From positions 34,354 to 87,335 of the forward strand of contig NZ_JQBH01000008.1 of NCBI RefSeq assembly GCF_001438695.1: a DNA stretch of 52,982 bases, read 5' to 3'. The notes under the pieces were generated by a model. That model was not told the DNA's origin, ran no database searches, and saw only the letters and a program-made list of their open reading frames with translations. Positions 43,263 through 50,956 of this stretch are shown here, piece after piece. Each line of letters starts with the position of its first letter. Within the stretch, counting starts at the first letter, position 1. The DNA is from Fructobacillus fructosus KCTC 3544 (GTDB lineage Bacteria > Bacillota > Bacilli > Lactobacillales > Lactobacillaceae). The position numbers and the translations under genes are program-made.

Positions 43263-44391
43263 AAAATTGAAACACCTCTTCTTTTGGACGATTGAACTCT
43301 TAGCGATTGCGACACTACTATTCATTGTCTTTCGCTTTGATTTCCTAATGAAACCAATTTCGGTATTTGCTGGAACTGTTTTTATTCCATTGTTGGTTTC
43401 TGGGTTCTTGTATTATTGTTTAAAGCCATTGCAGAAATTGATTGAAAAGATTCCCTTGGGCAAACGCAGGGTACCCCGGAGTGTGGCGGTTTTACTAACT
43501 TTTACCATCTTCATGGTAGTGATTATCGGCGCCTTTATGATTTTCGTTCCCCTGATTTTAAATGAAATTACCAATTTAATAACGGCAATGCCAAGTGTTG
43601 TCAATCATATTCAGGATTATGTAAAAGACATGCTGGAAGAACCATGGTTCAAGAAATTGAATTTGTCGATTTCCGATGATGACATTCGTAACGCGGTGTC
43701 CACTTATGCTTCATCATTTGTCCGTATCACTGCCGGAACGCTCACCGGCTTTGTTGGAGCTGCTACTTCGTTTACAATTGGGGCTTTGACAGTGCCAATC
43801 ATTCTCTTCTACATGCTTTCCGATTCCAACCGTTTCTTACCGGCGCTGCAAAAATTCTTTCCCAAAAACCGTTCGGAAGATGTCATGGTTCTCGGACGTG
43901 AACTCGATAAAACAATTGAACGCTATATTTCTGGTCAAGCTATCCAAATGCTATTCGTTGGCTTCACCATGTCGATTGGATTTGGCATGATTGGGTTACC
44001 ATACATCTGGCTCCTTGGCTTTATTGCCGGTGTGGCGAACATTGTGCCATACGTAGGGCCTTTTATTGGGGTGTTCCCAGCGTTGCTTGTTGCGATTTCC
44101 ATTAATTGGAAGATGCTAATTGGTATCATTATTTTGATGGCGATTGTTCAGCAGGTCAATGGTTCCATTATTTACCCAGCTTTAATCGGAAAGTCGCTCA
44201 GGATTCATCCGTTGACCGTGATGCTTTTATTGTTGGCAGCCGGAAATTTGTGGGGCATGGTTGGAATGATTGTTGTAGTACCGTTTTATGCCATTATTCG
44301 AACAATTATTTTATACATTGTTAAGTTACGACAGGTTCAGCAGCATGAAGAAACCGTATCGAATTTGACGAAAAAAATTGAAGAAGACTAA
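43249..44391 (+). CDS. AI-2E family transporter (PerM-like), 380 aa
   Basis: About eight membrane helices with the signature GFIAGVANIVPYVGPFIGVFPA and PLTVMLLLLAAGNLWGMVG. The family exports small molecules or ions (Na+/H+, AI-2 reported in members). Cotranscribed with mutY, whose end it overlaps. Confidence 0.9.
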   Translation: MFPNEKLKHLFFWTIELLAIATLLFIVFRFDFLMKPISVFAGTVFIPLLVSGFLYYCLKPLQKLIEKIPLGKRRVPRSVAVLLTFTIFMVVIIGAFMIFVPLILNEITNLITAMPSVVNHIQDYVKDMLEEPWFKKLNLSISDDDIRNAVSTYASSFVRITAGTLTGFVGAATSFTIGALTVPIILFYMLSDSNRFLPALQKFFPKNRSEDVMVLGRELDKTIERYISGQAIQMLFVGFTMSIGFGMIGLPYIWLLGFIAGVANIVPYVGPFIGVFPALLVAISINWKMLIGIIILMAIVQQVNGSIIYPALIGKSLRIHPLTVMLLLLAAGNLWGMVGMIVVVPFYAIIRTIILYIVKLRQVQQHEETVSNLTKKIEED

Positions 44392-44395
44392 TTTA

Positions 44396-44427
44396 AAAAG
44401 GACAGTGATTTAATCACTGTCTTTTTT
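44396..44427 (+). terminator. Terminator of the mutY operon
   Basis: GACAGTGAT / ATCACTGTC with a TTA loop then T6. Confidence 0.9.
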
Positions 44428-44439
44428 CTAACTTTTTCC

Positions 44440-44468
44440 TTGACGAAGGTCTGAAAATCCAGTATCAT
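44440..44468 (+). promoter_or_regulatory. tRNA-Leu promoter
   Basis: TTGACG (44440-44445), 17 nt, TATCAT (44463-44468). Confidence 0.7.
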
Positions 44469-44488
44469 TTAATAGTCGCTTAAGACAT

Positions 44489-44571
44489 GCGGATGTGGCG
44501 GAATTGGCAGACGCGCTAGATTTAGGTTCTAGTGGATTATATCCGTGCAGGTTCGATTCCTGTCATCCGTA
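44489..44571 (+). tRNA. tRNA-Leu(TAG)
   Basis: Acceptor GCGGATG pairs with CATCCGT; anticodon loop TTTAGGT gives TAG; class II variable arm; T loop TTCGATTCC. A is the discriminator; CCA not encoded. Confidence 0.94.
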
Positions 44572-44595
44572 TAACCAAAATATTTTATCTTTTGG

Positions 44596-44624
44596 TTGTC
44601 AACGAAGCTAGCATTTGCTACAAT
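44596..44624 (+). promoter_or_regulatory. tRNA-Thr promoter
   Basis: TTGTCA (44596-44601), 17 nt, TACAAT (44619-44624). Just upstream an 8-bp hairpin (AACCAAAA/TTTTGGTT, 44573-44597) closes the tRNA-Leu unit without a T tract. Confidence 0.7.
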
Positions 44625-44641
44625 TATTGAGTACTTATTTT

Positions 44642-44714
44642 GCCGACTTAGCTCAGTTGATAGAGCACCTCACTAGTAATGAGGGGGTCAACGGTTTGAG
44701 TCCGTTAGTCGGCA
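44642..44714 (+). tRNA. tRNA-Thr(AGT)
   Basis: Acceptor GCCGACT pairs with AGTCGGC; anticodon loop CTAGTAA gives AGT, which needs A34 deamination to inosine. CCA not encoded. A prophage begins downstream, so it may be the attachment gene or just its neighbour. Confidence 0.93.
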
Positions 44715-44741
44715 TTTGATATGATTTTATGCAATGCAGCT

Positions 44742-44789
44742 AAAGCCCGGTGTTATCGCCTTTAACGTGATAACACCGGGCTTTTCTTT
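44742..44789 (+). terminator. Strong terminator after tRNA-Thr
   Basis: A 15-bp stem begins AAGCCCGGTGTTATC and ends GATAACACCGGGCTT, then T-rich sequence. Confidence 0.9.
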
Positions 44790-44810
44790 TGTTTTAGTAG
44801 TCAGTTTTTT

Positions 44811-44871
44811 CTGCGTAATTCTGCCTAATTCTGTGTGTTTCTGTAAATATTTAGACACTTTTTAGACACTT
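44811..44871. repeat. Phased direct repeats next to the prophage integrase
   Basis: Four 10-bp units starting CTG (44811, 44821, 44831, 44841; the first two are CTGCGTAATT and CTGCCTAATT), then a perfect tandem 11-mer TTTAGACACTT (44850-44860, 44861-44871), ending just before the integrase stop. Likely integrase arm-type sites or part of attL. Confidence 0.5.
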
Positions 44872-44877
44872 TTTGTC

Positions 44878-45933
44878 CTAAAAAATAGACGTCATGATAC
44901 GCTGTGTCTTTTCCTCTTCACTTTCTTTTTGTGAGCTGAGAAGGTGGGTGTAAACGTTAATTGTTGTTGAAATATTTTTGTGCCCAAGCCTCGATGAAAC
45001 ATATTTTATATCAATACCTTGGCTTAATAATAAAGATCCGTGTGAGTGCCGCAATGCATGAAATGAAACTGGTTTAATGTTTAATTCCTTGATTGCTGCT
45101 TTTAAAGCCTTTCCGGCACCATAATTACTGATGTCGGCGATTGGACCTTCAATACCTATTAGCTCATTTAGTAAGTCATCATCAACAGAGATTATGCGGT
45201 TGCTTGATTCTGTCTTAGTGGACTTAACATGACGGTATTGATCAAGTGCCTTATTAACTGATATTGTCTTTTTTTCAAAATTAATGTCGTCAGATTGAAG
45301 GGCCATGATTTCACCAATACGCATCCCGGTATGAATTGATATATAAATTGCTAAGTATGATTTAGCATGTGGATATGTAGCAAGCTTACTTTTAATATAA
45401 TGATCTAGTTTAATAAGTTCGTCTTTTTCAAGGAACTTTTCTGATGCTGACTTTCCAACTGTTCCTGTAAGTTGGATGCGAATAGTGGGGTTATTCTTAA
45501 TTATTCCATCAGCAAAGGCATCTTCTAATGCTTGGCTAATATGGTTCTTTCGTTTAGCAACTGTTTCTTTTGAATGGTCTTTACCAAATTCATTGATGAA
45601 ATTCTGGAAATCAGTACGTGTGAAATCAATAAGAGTAGCGTCAGGCATATACTTAATAATATTGTCGAGCGTATTTTGATATTGATACTGAGTGGCTGCC
45701 TCCATTTTTGATTTATAGGTATCAACCCAAGTCTCAAAATAATCTGATAACAACATCTTTTCATATTTACTTTGTAACTGATCAGTATAACCAGCTTCTA
45801 TCTCTGATGCCCAAATAACGGCTTCTTTTTTAGTACGAAAACCTTGCTTGCTAATTTGTTTGTATTTTCCGTTTTCTTTAACAGACACTCTTGCCCGATA
45901 TTTTCCTGCAGTTGTTTTATGGAATGTAGCCAT
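44878..45933 (-). CDS. int: Tyrosine recombinase (prophage integrase), 351 aa
   Basis: AP2-like arm-binding start (KYRARVSVKENGKYKQISKQ, GFRTKKEAVIWASE), core-binding domain, and catalytic R205 (GMRIGE), H292-R295 (HALRH), H318 (GHKNIS) and Y328. All intact. It reads toward tRNA-Thr, with arm-site-like repeats right after its stop. Confidence 0.95.
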   Translation of the reverse strand: MATFHKTTAGKYRARVSVKENGKYKQISKQGFRTKKEAVIWASEIEAGYTDQLQSKYEKMLLSDYFETWVDTYKSKMEAATQYQYQNTLDNIIKYMPDATLIDFTRTDFQNFINEFGKDHSKETVAKRKNHISQALEDAFADGIIKNNPTIRIQLTGTVGKSASEKFLEKDELIKLDHYIKSKLATYPHAKSYLAIYISIHTGMRIGEIMALQSDDINFEKKTISVNKALDQYRHVKSTKTESSNRIISVDDDLLNELIGIEGPIADISNYGAGKALKAAIKELNIKPVSFHALRHSHGSLLLSQGIDIKYVSSRLGHKNISTTINVYTHLLSSQKESEEEKTQRIMTSIF

Positions 45934-46155
45934 GATTACTCCTTTAATTTTGGAAAAAGTACAAAGTTAAAATAAAAATATGTTTTTAAAAATCAACAAA
46001 ATGTCTGTTTTGACGATTTACAACTAAAAATTAAAGTAAACAAATGTTCAAAATGCTATTTTTGTACAAATAAAAAGGCCTGTGGGCCTAGTTAAAAGTA
46101 TATTTTGAGTTAGCTTTATTGCATTTAAAATAGGTTAATCCATTTACCCTAGTAT
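45934..46155. other. AT-rich space upstream of the integrase
   Basis: No ORF. It contains the integrase promoter side and, near 46070-46090, the terminator of the accessory block. Nothing else is recognised. Confidence 0.5.
46070..46090 (-). terminator. Terminator of the accessory block
   Basis: Minus strand AGGCC-CACA-GGCCT followed by T4. Confidence 0.55.
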
Positions 46156-46920
46156 TTATGATACAAATTTTTCTATCCATTTTTTTCTATCTGACCATGG
46201 TAATACGTCAATTCCATAACGATTGAAAGCTGTTGTAAATTTTGGAGATATATCATTACTATCATTTGCAATTACAAAAAATTCTGAATTAGGTTCATTA
46301 TCCTTGGTATCCATTATGCTAAATAAAGGACTTGTAATTTGGCTACTAGTTGGATTATTAACAACTTTAAATAAACTTCCTTTGTGTTTTCGTGTACGAC
46401 CGATTTCTATTTCAAAAGAATTTAATCTCCCAGCACGACCGAGTATCATACGATTTTCAGAAATTGGAATTTCTTTATCCAGAAAATAACTAGTCACATC
46501 TTCTATAAAAATACTAGAAACATTGCTATGCGAAGTCATTAACATGTCATTTATCGTTATAATAGCCTGAGTTAACCGCATCTGTATGTTTGGTATATCA
46601 AGTTTATCTTCAGTATGAATGCTTAAAATGTCTTCATTGAGTGAAATGCCAAAATTATTAAGTGTATTTTCTAAGAATTGTTTTCTACGTCCTTTTTTAT
46701 TGAAATTAATTCCTAAAATATCTAGTTCGCTAAGGGTATATCCATCATCATCAATTGTAAATTTATTCCCGTTCTGAGATAGATAGAGTGTAATAGCATC
46801 ATTATATAAGTCAACAAACGGGGTGATTATTTTGATTGAATCTTCTAAATTAGTAAATTTTATTTTTTTAGTGGCCCATTTAGCATACGATTCTTGTAAA
46901 TTTTCTAAATTTAAATTCAT
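46156..46920 (-). CDS. DUF1828/DUF1829 protein, 254 aa
   Basis: N-terminal DUF1828 (ITPFVDLYNDAITLYLSQNG, IDDDGYTLSELDILG) and C-terminal DUF1829 (ENRMILGRAGRLNSFEIEIGRTRKHKG, NRYGIDVLPWSDRKKWIEKF). Function unproven in the family; such proteins occur in prophages, often paired with the partner gene seen here just upstream. The pair lies between integrase and CI, a place for superinfection or defence genes. GGAGG is 7-8 nt before the ATG. No catalytic motif is evident. Confidence 0.8.
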   Translation of the reverse strand: MNLNLENLQESYAKWATKKIKFTNLEDSIKIITPFVDLYNDAITLYLSQNGNKFTIDDDGYTLSELDILGINFNKKGRRKQFLENTLNNFGISLNEDILSIHTEDKLDIPNIQMRLTQAIITINDMLMTSHSNVSSIFIEDVTSYFLDKEIPISENRMILGRAGRLNSFEIEIGRTRKHKGSLFKVVNNPTSSQITSPLFSIMDTKDNEPNSEFFVIANDSNDISPKFTTAFNRYGIDVLPWSDRKKWIEKFVS

Positions 46921-46970
46921 GGAATATACCTCCTTTCAGCAATAAAATTATATATTAACAAAATTTCCAA

Positions 46971-47468
46971 TTAAATATCTAATGAAGTTTCTTCTGGATC
47001 ACAAATACTTAACTGATTTCTATTGGCAATGTTAATTCTTTCTAAGAAATCATACACAATATTTTGAACACAAATAACATCATATTTGGTTAATCTTAGT
47101 CCTGATTCTGGTGCGTCTATGGGTAAGGCAACTTTTATTCCATATAATGAGTATGAAGCAATGTGAATATGGGGTGTTTCAATAATTGTATCACTATACT
47201 GATAATTACCTCTTGGATTATGATGTTCTGGGCCAATTACATCTAGTCGAAGCAACACCTGGGATTTATCTGATCCACTTCTAAGTTGAAGAGTTAACTT
47301 TTTAACTCGATGTCCATTACGTGCAAAGTCAACAAAATATTTTTCAGAACTTGATTTTGCATTGTAGTATAACTTGTTTCCATGTTCTGGTAGTTCTAAT
47401 AAATTTGGTTTGTCTGTAATTAATTTTTTTAAGTCATCAATCATTTGTTGGATTGTTTTATTTGACAA
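46971..47468 (-). CDS. DUF6978-like protein, 165 aa
   Basis: Segments such as NGHRVKKLTLQLRSGSDK, LLRLDVIGPEHHNPRG and TPHIHIASYSLYG resemble DUF6978 proteins that pair with DUF1828 proteins in prophages. TTG start at 47468 with AAGGAG about 8 nt upstream. The HNPRG/HIH cluster suggests a metal or nucleic-acid site, but no function is known. A structured RNA element lies directly upstream. Confidence 0.65.
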   Translation of the reverse strand: MSNKTIQQMIDDLKKLITDKPNLLELPEHGNKLYYNAKSSSEKYFVDFARNGHRVKKLTLQLRSGSDKSQVLLRLDVIGPEHHNPRGNYQYSDTIIETPHIHIASYSLYGIKVALPIDAPESGLRLTKYDVICVQNIVYDFLERINIANRNQLSICDPEETSLDI

Positions 47469-47501
47469 TATAATTCTCCTTAAATATATCTAATCCTTTT
47501 A

Positions 47502-47536
47502 ATGTGGTTGCAGCACATATGTACGCCCCAATGGGC
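47502..47536 (-). ncRNA. Two-hairpin RNA motif, copy B (leader of the DUF6978-like gene)
   Basis: Minus strand: P1 GCCC-ATTG-GGGC, then GTACAT, then P2 ATGTG-CTGCAAC-CACAT, then TTAAAAG. Copy A has ACGTG/CACGT at P2, a compensatory change. The first hairpin lies 6 nt after the TAG of a possible 15-codon ORF (47543-47590). Confidence 0.55.
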
Positions 47537-47593
47537 AGTGATCTAGTTTACCTGCTGAAATGCCTTTTCTAATCTTTCAATATTAGCCACCAC

Positions 47594-47628
47594 CTTTATA
47601 GTTAAAGTTATGTACGCCCCGAGAGGGC
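47594..47628 (-). ncRNA. Two-hairpin RNA motif, copy C
   Basis: Minus strand: P1 GCCC-TCTCG-GGGC, GTACATAA, P2 CTTTA-ACTA-TAAAG. It starts 4 nt after the TM2 gene stop. P2 differs in sequence from copies A and B but still pairs. Confidence 0.5.
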
Positions 47629-47632
47629 ATTG

Positions 47633-47902
47633 TTACTTTGAATATCGACCGTTAAGGAAGGTGATATCTTGAGTATCTGAATAAGTGCTATAGGCCTTTA
47701 CGATTGATATAATGAAATCAACTAATGGCCAGATTCCAAGAGTAATCCATGAACCAATAAGCAACTTAAAGATTCCAAGGCCAATTTGACCACGAACGAA
47801 TCGGTCAACGCCTAAATAGCCGACTAAGAAGTTGCAGACCCACACAAAAACATGCTTGTTAATCTTGTTTACTTTAACGTTACCTTGAATAGTTGTTTCC
47901 AT
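47633..47902 (-). CDS. TM2-domain membrane protein, 89 aa
   Basis: TM2 domain: NKHVFVWVCNFLVGYLGVDRFVRGQIGLGIFKLLIGSWITLGIWPLVDFI, two helices joined by a loop with the GVDRF motif. I start at ATG 47902 with TAGGAG about 8 nt upstream. In prophages TM2 proteins are often accessory; possibly superinfection exclusion or a membrane sensor. Flanked by the RNA motif on both sides. Confidence 0.8.
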   Translation of the reverse strand: METTIQGNVKVNKINKHVFVWVCNFLVGYLGVDRFVRGQIGLGIFKLLIGSWITLGIWPLVDFIISIVKAYSTYSDTQDITFLNGRYSK

Positions 47903-47925
47903 AAAAACGCTCCTAACAGCTTTTA

Positions 47926-47968
47926 ACGTGGTTCGGTTATTGCACGTATTATGTACGCCCAAATGGGC
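47926..47968 (-). ncRNA. Two-hairpin RNA motif, copy A (leader of TM2 gene)
   Basis: Minus strand: P1 GCCC-ATTT-GGGC, GTACATAAT, P2 ACGTG-N12-CACGT, TTAAAAG, then the TM2 ribosome site. It starts 6 nt after the stop of the preceding membrane protein gene. Confidence 0.55.
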
Positions 47969-47974
47969 TTTGTG

Positions 47975-48703
47975 TTAATAAACAATAGTTGTTTTTGGCT
48001 TTTCTTGAGTTACTGTCTTTCCCTGATATAGGATAGCACCAAGTCCATCATCTTTATTATCATCTGCTTTGTAAACAGTTGTAACGCCAGTTTGATAGTC
48101 GTCGATTCGATACATTTTTACATTACTGATGGTTTCTGAATACATCATATTACCGTTTGACATCTGTGTTCTTGGCACATAACTTGCTTGATCAGCAAGT
48201 TTCTGAGTAGATTTAGATCCAAAATACTGGGCTGCTGATTTTTCACTATTTGAATCGTCTGCTTTTTTCTGCTTTTCATTATTATTTTTTTGGTTGACTT
48301 GTTGTTGAATAAATTTAGGGCTTCCGCCAGTCAATTTTCCGTCAGCAAAATAGAGGGTATTATTGCCGTATGTCATGACTCGGTCATCTTGGCTTGATGG
48401 CTTTCCTAATTTATCCGAAACTTCATTTTGAGTCATTCCTAATTTTATGTTTTTGAAATCATAACCATCAGATTTTGTACTGATTTTTTCAGCGTTATTT
48501 GATGATTGACCAAAAGTAGGAATTGCAGTTGCCACGAATATCGCAAAAAATAATAAAGTACCAATAAGAGATGATAATAGTTGCTTCTTAGTAATAGTTT
48601 TAGTTACGAAAAATTGTAAGGTAGACTTAATCGTCAACACCATTCCAGTTATAAATAATAAGAAAAATATAATACAAATCGCTGCTATTAAAATTGAAAA
48701 CAT
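47975..48703 (-). CDS. Membrane protein with SmpA/BamE-like repeat, 242 aa
   Basis: Two N-terminal membrane helices (ILIAAICIIFFLLFITGMVL; SLIGTLLFFAIFVATAI), then a soluble domain with FKNIKLGMTQNEVSDKLGKPSS, the pattern of SmpA/BLIP-type small domains. A Lys/Asn/Gln-rich linker and a second region (YSETISNVKMYRIDDYQTG, TVYKADDNKDDGLG) follow. I use ATG 48703, 9 nt from GGAGGA. Possibly a lysogen-expressed envelope protein. Confidence 0.65.
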   Translation of the reverse strand: MFSILIAAICIIFFLLFITGMVLTIKSTLQFFVTKTITKKQLLSSLIGTLLFFAIFVATAIPTFGQSSNNAEKISTKSDGYDFKNIKLGMTQNEVSDKLGKPSSQDDRVMTYGNNTLYFADGKLTGGSPKFIQQQVNQKNNNEKQKKADDSNSEKSAAQYFGSKSTQKLADQASYVPRTQMSNGNMMYSETISNVKMYRIDDYQTGVTTVYKADDNKDDGLGAILYQGKTVTQEKPKTTIVY

Positions 48704-48719
48704 ATACAATGTTCCTCCG

Positions 48720-48956
48720 TTATTTTTTTAAAAAATCTAGATACTTAGATGCACTTTCCAACTTGGTTATCATTTTAGTGTAAACTTCTTCTTTTTGCTT
48801 ATTTGTTATTTCTTTTGAAGCTCTGAAATGAATGATTCCATAATCTGTTTTTAGGTAAACGTCGATTACATCATCAGGAGAATTAACGCTTCCAAATTCA
48901 GAAGGCAAGCACCTATAGTGAAAATCAACTTTATCTGGGTTTTTAATTTCTATCAT
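48720..48956 (-). CDS. Hypothetical protein, 78 aa
   Basis: Small protein with a beta-rich core (VIDVYLKTDYGIIHFRASKEI) and a charged C-terminal helix. No family recognised. In the leftward CI-led operon, 15 nt after the repressor gene. Confidence 0.6.
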   Translation of the reverse strand: MIEIKNPDKVDFHYRCLPSEFGSVNSPDDVIDVYLKTDYGIIHFRASKEITNKQKEEVYTKMITKLESASKYLDFLKK

Positions 48957-48971
48957 AATATTTTTCCATTA

Positions 48972-49673
48972 TTAAAACGATGATTGCTGATGAACTAACT
49001 TACCAATAATTTGAATTGGTGGTTGTCCATTATCAACGTCTTCTTTACTATACTCGAAGGGTTTGAACTCTTCCTTTAACCAGCTATCTGGTTCAAATCG
49101 AATACGATCAGGGTACTGGTACACGTGTTTTAGAGTTGCAGATTCTCCGTCAATAATAACACCGCAGATGTCGCCATTAGTAATTTCGCATGTATCAATT
49201 TTTGCCAAAATAGCTACAGCACCATTGGGTACAACCTTGTTCATGCTCTCTCCGTTAACACGAAGTCCAATTAAATTATCCTTGCCGTACCTTTCGATGA
49301 GTTCATCGTCTATTTTAACGTTGCCTTCAATGTCTTCCTTGGCCCCCTCAGGGTATCCTGCAGAAATGCGACCATAGATAGGAATGGATACAGTGGATGG
49401 GTTAGAACTGATAGGTAATTCATTAGAAATATTATTAGGGACATTGTCAACAATACCAGCCATTTTAAATATCACAGATTTGTCAACTCTTAAACCATGA
49501 GCAATTTTTTCAAGGGTACTTGGCTTTGGTATGCTACGTTTAGCATTTTCTACTTGAGATAAAAAAGGATTAGATACACCAGATTGAAGTGCTAATTGTC
49601 GAATGCTAAATCCTTTATTTTTTCGCAAATCTCTTATATTGTTTCCAAATTCTTCCTTAGTGACATCATTCAT
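48972..49673 (-). CDS. CI-like repressor with S24 peptidase domain, 233 aa
   Basis: XRE helix-turn-helix (GFSIRQLALQSGVSNPFLSQVENAKR), and a C-terminal S24/LexA-like domain with IYGRISAGYPEGA (cleavage-type AG region), LRVNGESMNKVVPNGAVAIL (Ser nucleophile) and GVIIDGESATLKHVY (Lys). So SOS-inducible self-cleavage is likely. I start at ATG 49673 with GGGGAA upstream. It leads the leftward accessory operon. Confidence 0.9.
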   Translation of the reverse strand: MNDVTKEEFGNNIRDLRKNKGFSIRQLALQSGVSNPFLSQVENAKRSIPKPSTLEKIAHGLRVDKSVIFKMAGIVDNVPNNISNELPISSNPSTVSIPIYGRISAGYPEGAKEDIEGNVKIDDELIERYGKDNLIGLRVNGESMNKVVPNGAVAILAKIDTCEITNGDICGVIIDGESATLKHVYQYPDRIRFEPDSWLKEEFKPFEYSKEDVDNGQPPIQIIGKLVHQQSSF

Positions 49674-49712
49674 TTTAATTCCCCTTGCTAGACTATTATA
49701 TAAGGAGTTTAA

Positions 49713-49783
49713 CAAAAGTTTATACATATTTTATAAAAAGTTTATCAAAAGTGCTTGCAAAAGTATTCGTTCGATTGTATAAT
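49713..49783. promoter_or_regulatory. Prophage operator array and rightward promoter
   Basis: Promoter TTGCAA (49755-49760), 17 nt, TATAAT (49778-49783). Direct repeats of the (A/C)AAAAGT core at 49713, 49735, 49746 and 49758, about 11 or 22 bp apart. The 16-mer GTGCTTGCAAAAGTAT (49751-49766) recurs at 50028. Confidence 0.65.
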
Positions 49784-49814
49784 TCTTATATACTATTAGA
49801 AAGGTGATGAGTAA

Positions 49815-50027
49815 ATGCCACGATATTGGAAGGTTAAGAATCCTGATAAATGGCCTGATTTGTTATCCGAAAACGGTTATAGTGAAACTTCTATGGGTCG
49901 TAAAATTGGTGTCAGCTATCAATCTATGTACGGATATAAGAATTACGGCGTTGGAATGAGCCCGGAAAAAGCAAAAAAGGTTGCTATTTTATTGGGTGGT
50001 GAAATCAGGGATTTTTTTTATCAGTAA
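49815..50027 (+). CDS. Cro-like regulator, 70 aa
   Basis: A small helix-turn-helix protein (WPDLLSENGYSETSMGRKIGVSYQSMYGY) directly after the rightward promoter, opposite the CI-like gene. It should bind the same operators. It ends at a second operator copy. Confidence 0.75.
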   Translation: MPRYWKVKNPDKWPDLLSENGYSETSMGRKIGVSYQSMYGYKNYGVGMSPEKAKKVAILLGGEIRDFFYQ

Positions 50028-50043
50028 GTGCTTGCAAAAGTAT
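50028..50043. promoter_or_regulatory. Second operator copy before the antirepressor gene
   Basis: Exact 16-bp repeat of 49751-49766 (GTGCTTGCAAAAGTAT) right after the Cro-like stop. No -10 at promoter distance, so probably a binding site rather than a promoter. Confidence 0.55.
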
Positions 50044-50063
50044 ATCTTATAAAGGAGGCCAAC

Positions 50064-50771
50064 ATGGCAAACGAAGTAAAGGTATTTGACAACCTGAAGG
50101 TCAAAGAAGAAAACGGACAAGTTTTGTTCGACGCAGAAAGTGCAGCTATTGGAATTGGAATTATCACTTTTGCCAAAAGTGGCAAAAATTATGTTCGGTG
50201 GAGTCGTGTTAATGAATATTTAAATTCTGCCACTTCTGGCAGAAAAGTTGGGAAAGGCGATTTCATTACTGAACCACAGTTTTACAAGCTAGTTATGAAA
50301 GCTGGAAGTACTCAAGCAGAAAAGTTCCAAGATTGGGTTACATCAGAAGTCCTGCCAAGCATTCGAAAGACTGGTAGTTACTCGGTACAAACTGACCCAA
50401 TGGCTATCTTAGCGACAACGTTTGAAGCATTGAAACAACAAGAAGATAAACAGGAAAAGCTTGAACAACGTTTGAATAAGTTCGAAGCTGATCAGGAAAT
50501 CCGAAGTTGGGAACAAGCAGAGCTATTACAGCTTCGTCGCAATCGGGTGTTTGCGGTTCTTGGAGGTAAGTACAGCCAAGCATATAAAGAGTTGTCTAGT
50601 GAAGTGTTCCATGCGATTGCAAAGGACTTTAAGCGACAGTTCAGTGTGCCTCGTTACAACGCACTGCCACGAAAGTATTTTGCAGAAGCAAAGCGGTTCT
50701 TGAGTTTGTGGGAACCAAATAACTTAATGGATCTAGCAATTCGTGGTGCTAACCAGGACCAGACGGCGTAA
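50064..50771 (+). CDS. Antirepressor with BRO-N domain, 235 aa
   Basis: BRO-N domain (FDNLKVKEENGQVLFDAESAA, KDFI-like TEPQFYKLVMKAGSTQAEKFQDWVTSEVLPSIRKTGSY), a coiled-coil linker (QQEDKQEKLEQRLNKFEADQ), then an ORF6C-like C-terminus (VFHAIAKDFKRQFSVPRYNALPRK). RBS AAAGGAGG before ATG 50064. Such proteins inactivate or modulate CI; in satellite biology they can also be the helper signal that lifts a satellite repressor (inference). Confidence 0.88.
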   Translation: MANEVKVFDNLKVKEENGQVLFDAESAAIGIGIITFAKSGKNYVRWSRVNEYLNSATSGRKVGKGDFITEPQFYKLVMKAGSTQAEKFQDWVTSEVLPSIRKTGSYSVQTDPMAILATTFEALKQQEDKQEKLEQRLNKFEADQEIRSWEQAELLQLRRNRVFAVLGGKYSQAYKELSSEVFHAIAKDFKRQFSVPRYNALPRKYFAEAKRFLSLWEPNNLMDLAIRGANQDQTA

Positions 50772-50782
50772 AGGAGGAGTAT

Positions 50783-50956
50783 ATGAAAAAAGAAAAGGCA
50801 AACGATATATCAAACGCATTGTCAGGTATCAGCTATTCAGATTGGAAAATTGTTCAAAGCGTTATCGAAAAAAGATTCCATCAAATTAAAAAAGAGCTAA
50901 CTTCCGAAGAAATTGGCTCAAGGTTAACAGCTTTTAAATCAAATTTTGATGATTAG
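50783..50956 (+). CDS. Hypothetical phage protein, 57 aa
   Basis: Short charged helical protein (SNALSGISYSDWKIVQSVIEKRF) with GGAGGA upstream. No family recognised. Its 3' end overlaps the leftward ORF at 50953 by 4 nt. Confidence 0.6.
   Translation: MKKEKANDISNALSGISYSDWKIVQSVIEKRFHQIKKELTSEEIGSRLTAFKSNFDD

Noticed and set aside
44642-44714. tRNA-Thr 3' end as proven prophage attB
   Set aside because: The tRNA is followed by a strong terminator and a gap before the integrase, and the right end of the prophage is out of view, so the core site cannot be identified.
47543-47593. 15-16 codon GTG ORF between RNA motif copies C and B
   Set aside because: Too short and without comparison data to be listed as a gene; mentioned only because its stop has the same spacing to the hairpin as the other two.
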